Origin: a virus
IMG/VR virus record: IMGVR_UViG_3300008114_002113
Location: 1-49,487 of that record
Direction: 5' to 3' (one strand)
DNA length: 49,487 nt
A program made the position numbers and the translations under genes. The notes under the pieces are model-generated. The model was given only the letters and a program-made list of their open reading frames with translations, was not told the DNA's origin and made no database searches. Below are positions 32,946 through 40,519 of this stretch, piece by piece; position 1 is the stretch's first letter, and every line of letters starts with the position of its first letter.

Positions 32946-33590
32946 TTAATTCACCAAAAAATGTTTCCAATCTTCGTGTTTAGCTTCCTTGATCAAAGCA
33001 TAAGCTGGAATTGGTTGTGGAGCAATTGGATTCTTCAATAGAGTTAAACCGGCTTCACTGTTGCTCTTGTTACCCTTCTTGCTGTTGATGTCTTTTGAAC
33101 ACAACACCAGATTGGTCCAAGTATCCGCACCACCCTTACTACGAGGAACAACGTGATCGACAGTAGCACTATGACGATCCACCTTTTTGCCAGTGTACTG
33201 ACAAATACCATTGTCACGGTTGTAAATCGCTTCCTTACTTGGCTTACTCTTGAAATGTTTCACTGGCATCTTTGCGTAATTGATCGCAATGATAACAGTA
33301 GGAACACGGTAAATACGATTGACGCTAGAGATGGTAAGATCCCAACTACGAATAGGCAGTTGCATCCAATCGGTCCAACTCACAGGATTCATGCTCTTGG
33401 CTTCATCCATGATTGGTTCTCCATTTTCATCAATTTCATAATCAATATCAAGAGCCAATGAAGTGGGTTTGCCGTTGGTATCATAACCGCAAAGATCGAT
33501 AATGGCATCTTTGACAGTCTTGAATCCGACTGGCTGCCAGTTTGCATTTAAATTCAAACAAATCGCTTTATTTACAACGCTTCCATTCAT
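32946..33590 (-). CDS. HNH endonuclease
   Basis: A 214-residue protein. The N-terminal part (LNLNANWQPVGFKTVKDAI) is the usual lead-in of McrA-type phage HNH proteins. The nuclease core is YNRDNGICQYTGKK (first zinc/structural pair), then TVDHVVPRSKGG (catalytic His) and TWTNLVLCSKDINSKKGN. Such enzymes nick or cut DNA and may be free-standing homing endonucleases or packaging-associated nucleases. AGGA stands about 9 bases before its ATG and a strong terminator follows. Confidence 0.88.
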   Translation of the reverse strand: MNGSVVNKAICLNLNANWQPVGFKTVKDAIIDLCGYDTNGKPTSLALDIDYEIDENGEPIMDEAKSMNPVSWTDWMQLPIRSWDLTISSVNRIYRVPTVIIAINYAKMPVKHFKSKPSKEAIYNRDNGICQYTGKKVDRHSATVDHVVPRSKGGADTWTNLVLCSKDINSKKGNKSNSEAGLTLLKNPIAPQPIPAYALIKEAKHEDWKHFLVN

Positions 33591-33610
33591 AACGTCATCC
33601 TATCATCAAA

Positions 33611-33922
33611 TTAAAATAAGTCAATACCTTTTTTATCGTATTCTTCCAACTGTTCGTCCAGCCGTGGTTTTGCCATGTGAAGGTCTACTTCAAACCATTC
33701 GTTTTTGATGGCTTTTGCAAACGGTTTCATGGTTTCCTTGATGCGTTTTTCTGCTTCAAGGTATTTGGGGTGAAAAATCGAATACACCAACCGATAATTT
33801 CTATACGGACTTGCCGTTTGATAGTTATTCAAACGAGCGTCAAGGTCTTTAGTAACACCTACTTTGACCCATCCCGGAAAGTTTTCATTGGTTATGATGT
33901 ATAAGTATCCACCCACCGACAT
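33611..33922 (-). CDS. GIY-YIG-like protein (T5orf172/MUG113 type)
   Basis: A 103-residue protein: YLYIITNENFPGWVKVGVTKD followed by LDARLNNYQTASPY and a C-terminal KPFAKAIKNEWFEVD. This is the short T5orf172/MUG113 branch of GIY-YIG nucleases common in phages; the Y-Y spacing and the Arg after the tract are kept and EWF marks the catalytic Glu helix. DNA cutting is likely but small members often lack clear activity. Minus strand, between HNH and the ClpP-like gene. Confidence 0.78.
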   Translation of the reverse strand: MSVGGYLYIITNENFPGWVKVGVTKDLDARLNNYQTASPYRNYRLVYSIFHPKYLEAEKRIKETMKPFAKAIKNEWFEVDLHMAKPRLDEQLEEYDKKGIDLF

Positions 33923-33933
33923 GTGGATACATA

Positions 33934-34554
33934 TTAGACAATTTCGTCAACCAAACCGTATTTTACACATTCTTCTGCGTTCAAATAGGTATCATGTTTG
34001 AGTATTTCTATCAAATCTGACTCTGGAATCTTGGTGTGTTCAAGGTATATCTTCTTGATACAAGTCATCAAAAGTTCCATGTTTTCATATTCTTCTTTGA
34101 TAATTTCGTAATTACCCCATATACCGCCACTCAGTTGATGTATCATCATAAACGCATTTTTGCGTATGTATCTTTTATGTGCAACCACACTAATTAACGT
34201 CGCTGCACTTGCACAAAATCCTTCGACGGTGGAATGTATTGGAACCTTTGAACTTTTTATACGGTCAACTGCGCTGAAAGCGCTAAACACTTCTCCACCT
34301 TCACTATTAACAAATAATTCTATTGGTGGTGTGATTGGAAGATTATAATGTATGTTTAACAATCGAATTGATTTGACTGTAGCGTCCAATTGTCGATTGA
34401 AGGTGTATATACTTTGTCGGGTCACATCATCGTAGAAGAAAATTTGATTACTACTGATGTTGATAGTATCTTTGGATGGTTTAGTGGAATCACTTTCAGT
34501 ATCATCATCGGTCATTAAGTACACTGGCGTATAAGTCTTTTTTGTCATAAACAT
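33934..34554 (-). CDS. clpP: ClpP-like serine protease
   Basis: A 206-residue protein with the ClpP fold. Triad residues are Ser116 (GFCASAATL), His139 (FMMIHQ) and Asp188 (HDTYLNAEE), and the C-terminal YGLVDEIV is typical. No Clp ATPase is visible. Phage ClpP homologs of this size often act as prohead maturation proteases, which fits the TATTTAT motif upstream. Start choice: ATG 34554; a GTG at 34566 in frame gives 4 more residues and would lie 6 bases from the motif. Acidic residues 17-30 form a non-conserved leader. Confidence 0.85.
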   Translation of the reverse strand: MFMTKKTYTPVYLMTDDDTESDSTKPSKDTINISSNQIFFYDDVTRQSIYTFNRQLDATVKSIRLLNIHYNLPITPPIELFVNSEGGEVFSAFSAVDRIKSSKVPIHSTVEGFCASAATLISVVAHKRYIRKNAFMMIHQLSGGIWGNYEIIKEEYENMELLMTCIKKIYLEHTKIPESDLIEILKHDTYLNAEECVKYGLVDEIV

Positions 34555-34717
34555 TATTTGATTCACCGTTTAATAAATATACTTTATCAGTATGAAATCC
34601 CAATAATATCTCTTCTAACTGTAAATGTCTGTAATCGTCATCACAAATACAGCACATTTTTATTAAAGATCCAGATTTTTTAGTAGGAGCGTGACAACAT
34701 GTACAAAAAAACTTCAT
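34505..34717 (-). CDS. small Cys-rich hypothetical protein
   Basis: A 70-residue protein with MKFFCTCCHAP and MCCICDDDYR, spaced like a zinc-binding knuckle pair, then an acidic region with LEEILLGFHTDK. The end overlaps the ClpP-like start by about 50 bases, which is long. Either the ClpP gene starts later (an internal ATG at 34515 exists) or both frames are used. No family recognised. A shared promoter-like motif sits about 60 bases upstream. Confidence 0.55.
   Translation of the reverse strand: MKFFCTCCHAPTKKSGSLIKMCCICDDDYRHLQLEEILLGFHTDKVYLLNGESNNVYDKKDLYASVLNDR
34573..34579 (-). promoter_or_regulatory. TATTTAT promoter-like motif for clpP
   Basis: TATTTAT on the minus strand lies 6 bases before the GTG (34566) and 18 before the ATG (34554) of the ClpP-like gene, inside the preceding reading frame. 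Confidence 0.4.
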
Positions 34718-34774
34718 ACATGTTAAAGTATAAAGTTTTGATATCAAGGTTGTGAACGTAATTGATTTGTCACC

Positions 34775-34786
34775 GGTGTAACTATA
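34775..34786 (-). promoter_or_regulatory. TATAGTTACACC element (copy 1)
   Basis: The minus strand carries TATAGTTACACC about 60 bases before the Cys-rich gene. An identical 12-mer occurs at 36943-36954, where it contains the -10 box of a good sigma70-like promoter. No matching -35 is obvious here. Read as an early promoter candidate. Confidence 0.4.
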
Positions 34787-34789
34787 TTG

Positions 34790-35443
34790 TCACAATAGAT
34801 AATTACCCAGTTGTTCTTCAGGATCGCCTGTAAAGATATAATGCCATGTATATTCTAATATACGACCACTTACATACGCGTCCGATTTGGTAAAATACTC
34901 TATTTTTCCAGTGTAAAGATCTTTATCAATCGTAGTTGTTTCCAACCAATTTATAATTTGTTTATAAAACTCGATTGGATGACGTAACACATAGTTTTTT
35001 GACACCAAAAACTGTGCATGACCTAAAAAAGTCAACGTGTGCGGTATTGGAAATTCACCAAATACCTGTTTCCACGGAGTTTCAATCCACAATTCATAAC
35101 TTTTACGATAGTTTCTCTCATTATCTTCAAAATCATTTATTATACTGATATATTGTTCATCAAATCTACGAGTATTAATGTTCATAAACTCGTTGTTCCA
35201 ATTCAAATTATTGGCAATATACCACGTTGGATAATCTTGATGATAAGAGTTTTCATGACCGTGTACAAACAACATACGGTCAGGTAAATTGTTGTAGTTA
35301 TCAATAATAAAACGAATGTAGGACCACGCTTCGTTTCCTACATTCGCTGTATTTTCTTTGTTTATAATTGTATACGGATCTTTGAGCTTGTTAACCCAAT
35401 TTACGTTATCGTTATATCTAGATACAATTATATGTTTATTCAT
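34790..35443 (-). CDS. DUF3431-like putative glycosyltransferase
   Basis: A 217-residue protein starting MNKHIIVSRYNDNVNWVNKL, then NVGNEAWSYIRFIIDNY and LPDRMLFVHGHENSYHQD. The VSRYNEdxxW...N-x-G-xEAxxYLxxIIdxY...LPDR pattern is DUF3431, a family related to sugar transferases. ATG 35443 is 6 bases after the preceding stop; an ATG at 35455 would overlap. Another member of the unusually large sugar-transfer set in this genome. Confidence 0.75.
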   Translation of the reverse strand: MNKHIIVSRYNDNVNWVNKLKDPYTIINKENTANVGNEAWSYIRFIIDNYNNLPDRMLFVHGHENSYHQDYPTWYIANNLNWNNEFMNINTRRFDEQYISIINDFEDNERNYRKSYELWIETPWKQVFGEFPIPHTLTFLGHAQFLVSKNYVLRHPIEFYKQIINWLETTTIDKDLYTGKIEYFTKSDAYVSGRILEYTWHYIFTGDPEEQLGNYLL

Positions 35444-35448
35444 GATTA

Positions 35449-36189
35449 TTACCATCTACTAATGTCAATAGAAGATTTAATCTCCAATTTACCATTACTA
35501 TATATCACATAATCTCTGTTGTGTGTATCCAAACACAGATTTTCACTGGTCAATCCGTTCTCGGTATAATTCTTCCAAGTTGGCGTTGGTTGTGGAGTGT
35601 GTCCAAAGATTTGTTTTACACCCGGAATGCCTTCGAATTCAGCAAAGTCACACCATACAATTCCACCATACTTGTTTATGCCACCACGACTGTATCCGGC
35701 ATGAAACATTTCATGAATTTGAGGACGGTTTTCAAACGCATTTCTCAATGCAAATTTAGACTCTTCCTTCAACCATGTGTTGATATCACGTTCACCGATG
35801 CAGTTCTTTTTATAGAAATATCGGTGGACACCAGCGTGACTACAAAGAATATCATCCAACCAATGATACATCTTGATCTTCTTCCAATGATCACGTGTCA
35901 TCACTGTATTGATTAAATACTCTTTGTCTTCGTTATAGCCAGAACAACGATAGTTACGATCACGTGTACCATACATGATATCGTGATTGCCCATAAGATG
36001 AATACGGTTTGGTTGTTCAATTGAACGTACCAACCATTCAGCCATTACGAGATTACGTTCTGGTGTATCACCAAAATCATCAAAGTAGTCACCCAAGAAA
36101 ATAATTTCATCAGGCGATTCCTCCTTGATAATGTTGTCCACCAACTTCCATCTAAGATGGATGTCAGATATAATAAGTGTTCTTTTCAT
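35449..36189 (-). CDS. calcineurin-like metallophosphoesterase
   Basis: A 246-residue enzyme with the full motif series: IISDIHLRW (D-x-H), FLGDYFDDFG (GD), LMGNHD (GNHD), SHAGV and FGHTP. Such phage enzymes act on phosphoproteins, dinucleoside polyphosphates or DNA. Within T4-like genomes similar proteins may act in nucleotide or DNA repair, but the substrate cannot be read from the sequence. Its ATG overlaps the stop of a 40-residue gene upstream (ATGA). Confidence 0.87.
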   Translation of the reverse strand: MKRTLIISDIHLRWKLVDNIIKEESPDEIIFLGDYFDDFGDTPERNLVMAEWLVRSIEQPNRIHLMGNHDIMYGTRDRNYRCSGYNEDKEYLINTVMTRDHWKKIKMYHWLDDILCSHAGVHRYFYKKNCIGERDINTWLKEESKFALRNAFENRPQIHEMFHAGYSRGGINKYGGIVWCDFAEFEGIPGVKQIFGHTPQPTPTWKNYTENGLTSENLCLDTHNRDYVIYSNGKLEIKSSIDISRW

Positions 36190-36308
36190 TTCTTCTTCTT
36201 GGGTCTTCCCCAGTCAATTTTATCGTAGTTTTTATCATAGACGCTTTTCTTAACTGGACGAGGAGCGTCACCTTTTCCGTTTTGTCCTGAACTATTGGAG
36301 TCCTTCAT
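36186..36308 (-). CDS. 40-residue Lys-rich small protein
   Basis: An ATG frame of 40 codons (MKDSNSSGQNGKGDAP at the start, YDKNYDKIDWGRPKKKK at the end). It overlaps the upstream nucleotidyltransferase-fold gene by 17 bases and the phosphoesterase by 4 (ATGA). The YDKNYDKIDW ending is of a kind often seen in tiny phage proteins. It fills what would otherwise be a 100-base gap, which strongly supports it as a real gene. Function unknown. Confidence 0.72.
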   Translation of the reverse strand: MKDSNSSGQNGKGDAPRPVKKSVYDKNYDKIDWGRPKKKK

Positions 36309-36930
36309 ATGCATGATCTGCTGTGTGTTTTTTGTTGTTTTGTATATCTTTGGTTATTGCATCAAAAAATTTATTGATTTCACTGTGAGGTAATTTGAAT
36401 CCAAGACGTGCATATTTCATGCACCGTGACATTACATTTGTTCCATTTGAAATTCTATTCAAATAAAAGGTTCTGTCTTCTATACATTGTATTACATTTT
36501 GTTCCAAATATAAATGTCTGCCATCATATGCAAGTTGACAGATATTGATATCAAAATCATCCAAAAGGTTGCATGGATTATCATAGTACTTTCGGGTAAT
36601 CAATTGAAGTTTGTAACTTCGATCCATGTATTTGATAAATACATTTTTTGCGTATGCACTATCAGAATCAGTTACATAAAGAAACTGTTTTCCTTCATAA
36701 TTTGATTTGATTTTAAAAAGATAATCATCAAACTGTTGTTTGTTTTTAAAGAAAATATCAATATCGGTGGTCATTGGAAGTCCCAATTTAGTTCTCAACA
36801 ACGATCCACCGGCAATCCATGGTCCATCTTCTTCAAGTTTAGGTAGAATCTCTACAAGATATTCTATCTCCGTTATTTTTTCATATTTTGCAGTCAGTGT
36901 AACCAACGGTACCTTGAAATAATTTGGCAT
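36292..36930 (-). CDS. nucleotidyltransferase-fold protein
   Basis: A 212-residue protein. PWIAGGSLLRTKLG with the following TTDIDIFFKNKQQFDDY (about residues 38-68) is the GGS...D-x-D metal-binding core of pol-beta-type nucleotidyltransferases, and DFDINICQLAYD supplies a third acidic strand. Phage members may nucleotidylate tRNA, protein or small molecules. It has a clear RBS (AGGAG 6 bases before ATG) and a near-consensus sigma70-like promoter, so it is likely early. Confidence 0.75.
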   Translation of the reverse strand: MPNYFKVPLVTLTAKYEKITEIEYLVEILPKLEEDGPWIAGGSLLRTKLGLPMTTDIDIFFKNKQQFDDYLFKIKSNYEGKQFLYVTDSDSAYAKNVFIKYMDRSYKLQLITRKYYDNPCNLLDDFDINICQLAYDGRHLYLEQNVIQCIEDRTFYLNRISNGTNVMSRCMKYARLGFKLPHSEINKFFDAITKDIQNNKKHTADHAYEGLQ

Positions 36931-36948
36931 GATATCTCCTATGGTGTA

Positions 36949-36977
36949 ACTATAGAGGATAAAAACTTGACTGTCAA
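36949..36977 (-). promoter_or_regulatory. sigma70-like early promoter
   Basis: On the minus strand TTGACA (36977-36972), a 17-base spacer and TATAGT (36954-36949) form a near-consensus promoter, followed by TACACC, then AGGAGATATC and the ATG at 36930. It shares TATAGTTACACC with 34775-34786. Confidence 0.7.
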
Positions 36978-36985
36978 CCGAATAT

Positions 36986-37174
36986 TCAGATTTCTTTGGT
37001 GTTCATTTCTGACGCACACGTTACACAGAGTTGCCCTGCACCTTCGATGTAGTTAGTTCTAAAATCAATGTGCATGGAACGAGGAACGTCAGTTTCTGCG
37101 TCACACATGATGCATGTTTCGTTTTGTTCGACTTTGAAGTCGCCTTTTTCAAGTTTAGTAACTGTATTGTTCAT
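36986..37174 (-). CDS. small zinc-ribbon-like protein
   Basis: A 62-residue protein starting MNNTVTKLEKGDFKVEQNE. CIMC and CVTC, spaced by about 30 residues, form two Cys-x2-Cys knuckles of a zinc ribbon. The ATG at 37174 lies 5 bases after the preceding membrane-protein stop; a longer frame would overlap it. Small zinc ribbons in phages usually bind nucleic acid or RNA polymerase. This is inference. Confidence 0.68.
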   Translation of the reverse strand: MNNTVTKLEKGDFKVEQNETCIMCDAETDVPRSMHIDFRTNYIEGAGQLCVTCASEMNTKEI

Positions 37175-37179
37175 ATTGT

Positions 37180-37518
37180 TTATTTCCAAATAACTTGTAA
37201 TGCCACAATAAGACCACTTAATGCAATCAGTACAAGAGTTTTAAGGTTAATTTTCTCATTAAAATATATCTGGGTCAATAATGTAAACATCACAATTCCA
37301 ATACTGAATGTAAGAATACGATTTGGCCACATCTTACCATCAAAATGTTCACTGATCAGTTTTACAGAGTAAATAGATAGTAACGTGTTTGGTATGCTAA
37401 ACAATACCAACCAGTTTTGGTACTTTTTATACCACTCTGCAATGAATTGACCATATAACTGATGCCATCCGATAACGTATACAAAAGTTAATATTCCGAT
37501 TCCAAGTAGTAGTTTCAT
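37180..37518 (-). CDS. four-helix membrane protein (DMT/SMR-like)
   Basis: A 112-residue protein with four hydrophobic helices at about 2-16, 35-52, 66-86 and 92-111. The last pair (TLLTQIYFNEKINLKTLVLIALSG) resembles the end of drug/metabolite or small-multidrug-resistance transporters. It is the size of EmrE but lacks the membrane Glu14 at the usual position, so efflux by the EmrE mechanism is not assured. It overlaps the 37515 gene by 4 bases. Confidence 0.7.
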   Translation of the reverse strand: MKLLLGIGILTFVYVIGWHQLYGQFIAEWYKKYQNWLVLFSIPNTLLSIYSVKLISEHFDGKMWPNRILTFSIGIVMFTLLTQIYFNEKINLKTLVLIALSGLIVALQVIWK

Positions 37519-37760
37519 TTAATTATAAACATAGGAGTAGTATCTCCCAACCACGCATCTGCTTGATTATATTCGTGGTATTCTTCTGCTTGTTCATACG
37601 TCATGTCATGTGTCATCAGTTTACGAATGACCTTTTCACGATCATAAATCACCACCATTTCACGCATTTTACCATATGCGATACCTTCAATACAATCATC
37701 AAATCCATCCATAACTAGAAGATGATTAGACTCAATCATTTCTTTAATAAGTTCGTTCAT
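37515..37760 (-). CDS. conserved small phage protein
   Basis: An 81-residue protein: YDREKVIRKLMTHDMTYEQAEEYHEYN followed by ADAWLGDTTPMFI. The YDR-x-VI...L-x-x-x-MTxEEAxE...N-xxxAxxGxxTPxF pattern is a common family of unknown function in T4-like phages. The acidic N-terminal half (VMDGFDDCIEGI) is also conserved. First gene of a minus-strand unit, 56 bases from the divergent Thr/Val-repeat gene. Confidence 0.75.
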   Translation of the reverse strand: MNELIKEMIESNHLLVMDGFDDCIEGIAYGKMREMVVIYDREKVIRKLMTHDMTYEQAEEYHEYNQADAWLGDTTPMFIIK

Positions 37761-37803
37761 TCAATTAAGTTATCACATCCATATCGTCTTGTAAAGTGTT
37801 ATC

Positions 37804-37810
37804 TATTTAT
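37804..37810 (+). promoter_or_regulatory. TATTTAT promoter-like motif
   Basis: CTATTTATTATAAA lies 6 bases before the ATG at 37817. A 14-base match to this stretch precedes the lipoprotein at 40410 on the other strand, so these two genes are probably regulated together. Confidence 0.55.
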
Positions 37811-37816
37811 TATAAA

Positions 37817-38518
37817 ATGAACAGACGACTATTAAATAAACATGGTAAATCCAAGAACAACGTCAAAATTAGTATTTTGAATAAAGATACTTCGGATGTT
37901 GACCCGCAACCAATTGTAAAAACGGAACCTGTCGTCAAAAAATCGTGGATGTGGCGAATACTTGGTTGGTTTACAGTAAAGTTTGTTCAGTTTGTCAAGT
38001 GGGTATGGAGTTACCCAAAGAGATTCATTAAATGGTTGGCAGCAATGATCTTAATGTGGCTTTTAAGTTTTTTACCGTTCAAATTGCCTAATTTACCGTT
38101 TCTTCCACTGCCGGTACAACAATCTAAACCACAAGAGAATAAAAAGGAAGAAAAGAAAGAAGATCCTAAGAAGGAACAATCAACACCAACCGATCAAACA
38201 AAAACAAACGTAGTAACGACCACGGTTACAAACACAGTAACTCAAACTAATATAGTGACACAAACAAATTACGTTACTGAAACCAAATACATAACCAATT
38301 TTGTTGTACAACCAATCGTTGTAACTAATACAGTGATAAAAGAGGTTCCTGTCGTTGTTACAAATGTATTGGTGATTAAAAATGGTATATCTGATACCAG
38401 CACTAATGGTGCAAAAAATAAGGTAATGAATGGTCCAGCATTTTATTTTACTGACGATTTCAATACCTTATTACAAAACCAACAACAGAATCCTGTTAGA
38501 GGTCAACGTGTTAATTAA
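37817..38518 (+). CDS. membrane protein with Thr/Val/Asn repeat tail
   Basis: A 233-residue protein. Basic N-terminus, then a Trp-rich amphipathic and hydrophobic region (about 42-90, WMWRILGWF, AAMILMWLLSFLPF), a Lys/Glu/Pro linker (about 100-122), and a repeat of TVTNTVTQTNIVTQTNYV type (about 127-185) with beta propensity. The C-terminus returns to normal composition (AFYFTDDFNTLL). It may present a beta-repeat domain from a membrane. It converges with the repetitive lipoprotein gene over 4 bases. Related function with that lipoprotein is possible but unproven. Confidence 0.68.
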   Translation: MNRRLLNKHGKSKNNVKISILNKDTSDVDPQPIVKTEPVVKKSWMWRILGWFTVKFVQFVKWVWSYPKRFIKWLAAMILMWLLSFLPFKLPNLPFLPLPVQQSKPQENKKEEKKEDPKKEQSTPTDQTKTNVVTTTVTNTVTQTNIVTQTNYVTETKYITNFVVQPIVVTNTVIKEVPVVVTNVLVIKNGISDTSTNGAKNKVMNGPAFYFTDDFNTLLQNQQQNPVRGQRVN

Positions 38519-40410
38519 TTCCAACTAAACCAACTGTCCCATAAACTTTGGAAGAAACTTGGTTGTGGCACTGAGTTTCCTTTGTTACCATTACCTTTTC
38601 CATCATCAATTGGAACAACTGGTGTCACTGGCGTAGTTGGATCTGTAGGAACAACTGGAGATGGCGCATTACCGCCTGAACCTATAGCACCTGCGTCGTT
38701 GTCACTATTACCTCCGCCTGGTGGTGGTGGATCATCACCATTACCTATTCCGTTATTTCCTTTTGGACCACCACCATTTCCACCGGAATTATTATTTCCT
38801 CCGGAGTTACCATTATTATTTCCGTTGTTTCCATTATTGCCTCCAGAATTTCCATTGTTACCTCCTGAGTTATCGGTTGGTGTGGTTGGAGTAGTAGGTG
38901 TGGTTGGTATTGTTGCAGATCCACCTGCACCACCTGTGCCTCCGTTACCTATGCCGCCTTGACCTCCAGTAGCGGTATTATTTATTTCACCCGTTGATGC
39001 GTTACCTCCATTACCAGTGCCTCCTGTTGCGGTATTATTGTTATTGATTTCACCTGTTACCGCATTACCACCATTACCTATCGCAGTTGATTGTCCACCT
39101 TCACCGCCGGTTGCAGTATTACTATTGTTGTTGGTATTTTGTGCATTACCACCATTTGCGGTGTTTGCATTGCTGTTATCAATATTTCCAACAGATCCAC
39201 CCGTGGCATTACCACCGGAACCACCAGTAGCATTTGATGTAGAATTACCACCTTGACCGCCTTGTGCCACATTGGCAATATCACCAACGTTACCACCAGT
39301 GGCATTACCTCCTGCACCACCGTTTCCTACACCACCTTGTCCACCTGTAGCCGAATTATTATTGTTTATTTCACCGGTAGTTGCATTTGCATTTCCACCT
39401 AATCCTCCCTGACCTCCTTGTCCACCTTGTGCTACATTATTGATTTCACCCGTGGTTGCATTTCCACCGGTTGCAGAACCACCTGCACCACCTTGTGCGG
39501 TATTATTTGCAGTATTGCTATTGTTATTGTTTAAATCGATATTACCAACCGATCCACCAGTAGCATTACCTCCTAATCCGCCCTGTCCTCCATTGGCAGT
39601 GTTATTGTTATTATTTGTAGCAACTCCACCCTGTGATGTATTATTGATATCGTTATTATTTGATGCTGATGAATTACCACCAGTAGCGTTTGCTACACCA
39701 CCTTGACCACCATTTGCAGTATTTGAATTTTGAAGGGTGTTATTTAGATTATTGTTGCTAGACGATGTATTTGCAATATCATTCTTGTTATTCAACAGGT
39801 TGTTAATATCGTTAGAATTGCTGTTATTAGCTGTATTGCTATTATTGTTGCTAGCTGAATTGCTATTTTGGTTATTGTTGTTAGCAGTATTGTTATTGCT
39901 ATTAGAAGCGAGATTGCTAATATCATTTTTATTGGCGTTGTTTGCAGTGTTATTAGCAGTATTATTTGCCGTGTTAGCATTTGAATTGTTTGCTACACTG
40001 GTATTGTTATTACTGCTGGTAGAACTACTATTACTTGTGTTGTTATTAGATGACCTACTATTAGCATTTACTGTGGTTGTGCTACCATTAACTGTAGTGT
40101 ATGAATTTCCGGGTTGTGGAAGACTTAAACCCATAGTTGCACTAGAAGCAACTTGTCCACCCGTAGCAATGATTGATTGTCCTATACCCGCACTACCAAA
40201 CACATAATTGATACTTACTTTACCATCTTGGTCTTTGGTTACCAATGCAGTAAAGTTAGGACCATCAAAGTCAAAACTGTGTACTTTGTAAAACTCTACT
40301 TCACCGATCTTACCAATCTGTGAAGTAGAACTACATCCTACAGTCAAATAAATTGTAGCACATAACCCAGCCTTGATAACAAGACCAACGATAGTATTAT
40401 TTTGGTTCAT
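38515..40410 (-). CDS. Asn/Gly-rich repetitive lipoprotein
   Basis: A 631-residue protein. A lipoprotein signal peptide (YLTVGC, lipid-modified Cys26) leads into a short normal domain (about 27-100), then Asn/Ser/Thr-rich sequence (about 115-260), a long Gly-rich block of GGQGG, GGNATGG and GEINN units (about 260-500), a Pro/Thr-rich part and a C-terminal WDSWFSWN. The start at 40410 was chosen because the longer frame would cover the promoter motif. Gly/Asn-rich arrays like these form extended surface fibres, ice-binding folds or phase-separating matrices. No domain can be assigned. An unusual product for a phage. Confidence 0.78.
   Translation of the reverse strand: MNQNNTIVGLVIKAGLCATIYLTVGCSSTSQIGKIGEVEFYKVHSFDFDGPNFTALVTKDQDGKVSINYVFGSAGIGQSIIATGGQVASSATMGLSLPQPGNSYTTVNGSTTTVNANSRSSNNNTSNSSSTSSNNNTSVANNSNANTANNTANNTANNANKNDISNLASNSNNNTANNNNQNSNSASNNNSNTANNSNSNDINNLLNNKNDIANTSSSNNNLNNTLQNSNTANGGQGGVANATGGNSSASNNNDINNTSQGGVATNNNNNTANGGQGGLGGNATGGSVGNIDLNNNNSNTANNTAQGGAGGSATGGNATTGEINNVAQGGQGGQGGLGGNANATTGEINNNNSATGGQGGVGNGGAGGNATGGNVGDIANVAQGGQGGNSTSNATGGSGGNATGGSVGNIDNSNANTANGGNAQNTNNNSNTATGGEGGQSTAIGNGGNAVTGEINNNNTATGGTGNGGNASTGEINNTATGGQGGIGNGGTGGAGGSATIPTTPTTPTTPTDNSGGNNGNSGGNNGNNGNNNGNSGGNNNSGGNGGGPKGNNGIGNGDDPPPPGGGNSDNDAGAIGSGGNAPSPVVPTDPTTPVTPVVPIDDGKGNGNKGNSVPQPSFFQSLWDSWFSWN
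38940..40070 (-). repeat. low-complexity repeat array coding Asn/Gly-rich lipoprotein
   Basis: Irregular short units (AAT, GGT, GGN and ACC codons on the minus strand) repeat over about 1.1 kb and give GGxGG and NNxNN peptide periodicities. It is not a CRISPR: units are variable, in frame and without spacers. Long spurious frames rich in Leu, Pro and Val on the opposite strand come from this composition. Confidence 0.8.
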
Positions 40411-40419
40411 TATTTTATA

Positions 40420-40426
40420 ATAAATA
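40420..40426 (-). promoter_or_regulatory. TATTTAT promoter-like motif for the lipoprotein
   Basis: On the minus strand CTATTTATTATAAAATA lies 9 bases before the ATG at 40410, a near copy of the motif before the Thr/Val-repeat gene. Confidence 0.55.
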
Positions 40427-40477
40427 GAATAATGAACCACCCAACTTTATAAAAAGTATGTTAATTAATCACAGAAT

Positions 40478-40512
40478 AAAAAAACAACCCAATAATTACT
40501 ATTGGGTTGTTT
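40478..40512 (-). terminator. intrinsic terminator of thyA
   Basis: A 13-bp perfect stem (AAACAACCCAATA with TATTGGGTTGTTT) around a 5-base loop with a run of seven T at its 3' side on the minus strand. It lies 7 bases after the thymidylate synthase stop. Confidence 0.85.
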
Positions 40513-40519
40513 AACTTAA

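Noticed and set aside
38940-40070. CRISPR or tandem-repeat array
   Set aside because: The units are irregular, in frame and without unique spacers. They encode GGxGG/NN peptides.
38582-40207. Plus-strand ORFs rich in Leu, Pro and Val (38582-38962, 39017-39256, 39440-39706, 39737-40207)
   Set aside because: They are mirror frames of the Asn/Gly codon repeats of the minus-strand lipoprotein, which has a signal peptide and a promoter motif.
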